Shown here in pieces: positions 1-64,000 of a stretch of 64,000 nucleotides of DNA. The translations under genes were made by a program, and so were the position numbers. Source of the DNA: Bimastos eiseni (lineage: Eukaryota; Annelida; Clitellata; Crassiclitellata; Lumbricidae); contig OY365811.1 in assembly GCA_959347315.1 (NCBI GenBank), positions 41,904,495 through 41,968,494 on the forward strand, given 5' to 3'. Every line of letters starts with the position of its first letter. Within the stretch, counting starts at the first letter, position 1. The notes under the pieces were generated by a model. That model had not been told where the DNA came from. It ran no database searches and worked only from the letters and a program-made list of their open reading frames with translations.

Positions 1-245
1 CATAGTCCTACTGCGGTCAAGTAAGAGAGGTATCAGGGTGGAATTAAAAGGGGTAGACCGTTCCTAGGCAAGGTCCGAAGATCCAATGAGAGGCTATTCC
101 AAGCAGTCGGGCCCACAACAGAAAAAACACGATATTGCATCGTAGAGGTCTTAGATAAAGGGACACGAAGAAGACCATGTGATGCAGAGCGCAGCGTCCT
201 TGCCAGCATTTCTATTACCAACAACAGCAGGACTCCCTAAGGTAA
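1..245 (-). mobile_element. LINE 3' coding tail (L2/CR1-like)
   Basis: Minus-strand frame 33-224 carries FSVVGPTAWNSLSLDLR, the usual GP..WN.LP..LR end of L2/CR1-type reverse-transcriptase ORFs. 5'-truncated, without the 3' hairpin. Confidence 0.65.
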
Positions 246-344
246 GTAGGCACAGCGCCACAAAGGCAGCTCCAGACCACCTCTGGTGTAAAAAAAATTA
301 ATAAAACGAATAGCAAATTTAGCAATATATTTAGTTCTGCCTAC

Positions 345-64000
<63,656 letters not shown>

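Overview
The window is animal nuclear DNA carrying most of one large spliced gene on the minus strand: an axonemal (ciliary/flagellar) dynein heavy chain of the outer-arm DNAH5/DNAH8 class. I assembled 60 coding exons, numbered here E1 (5'-most, at the right edge) to E60 (3'-most, at the left edge). They cover about 3,820 residues, from within the N-terminal tail to AAA6. Both gene ends lie outside the window: roughly the first 150-250 residues to the right, and the rest of AAA6 plus the C-terminal domain to the left. The open frame is intact across every junction I could test, so the gene looks functional. The one break is a 200-N assembly gap (50968-51167) that probably hides a short piece of tail coding sequence. 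Organism: introns of about 0.1-3.5 kb packed with LINE 3' ends, tRNA-headed SINEs, MITEs and ATT/GATA microsatellites suggest a ciliated, probably marine, invertebrate (echinoderm, hemichordate, cephalochordate or lophotrochozoan). The sequence alone does not settle which. || Layout, right to left in gene order. 64.0-39 kb: DHC_N1 tail exons E1-E22, including a lineage-variable Ser/Ala-rich insert in E15. 38-27 kb: linker (DHC_N2), E23-E31. 26.5-24.4 kb: AAA1 (Walker A GPAGTGKT). 23.8-20.4 kb: AAA2 (GPSGTGKT). 19.4-15.6 kb: AAA3 (GEQGTAKT). 15.5-11.1 kb: AAA4 (GVGGSGKQ). 10.8-7.2 kb: stalk coil 1, microtubule-binding domain and stalk coil 2. 6.7-3.5 kb: AAA5. 3.0-2.3 kb: buttress. 1.3-0.35 kb: start of AAA6. 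|| Everything else sits in introns. Six 5'-truncated copies of one non-LTR retrotransposon with a CCHC motif and a restriction-like endonuclease (R2/R4/Dong-type C-terminus) lie mostly inside AAT/ATT microsatellites. Many LINE 3' tails share one hairpin (AGCGCCTCT...AGAGGCGCT). There are several short terminal-inverted-repeat elements and tRNA-derived SINEs. Numerous minisatellites abut splice junctions; the most striking one, on both sides of E46, appears to be a tandem amplification of the E46 3' end plus its splice donor. No other host gene, no RNA gene and no prokaryote-like system was found.
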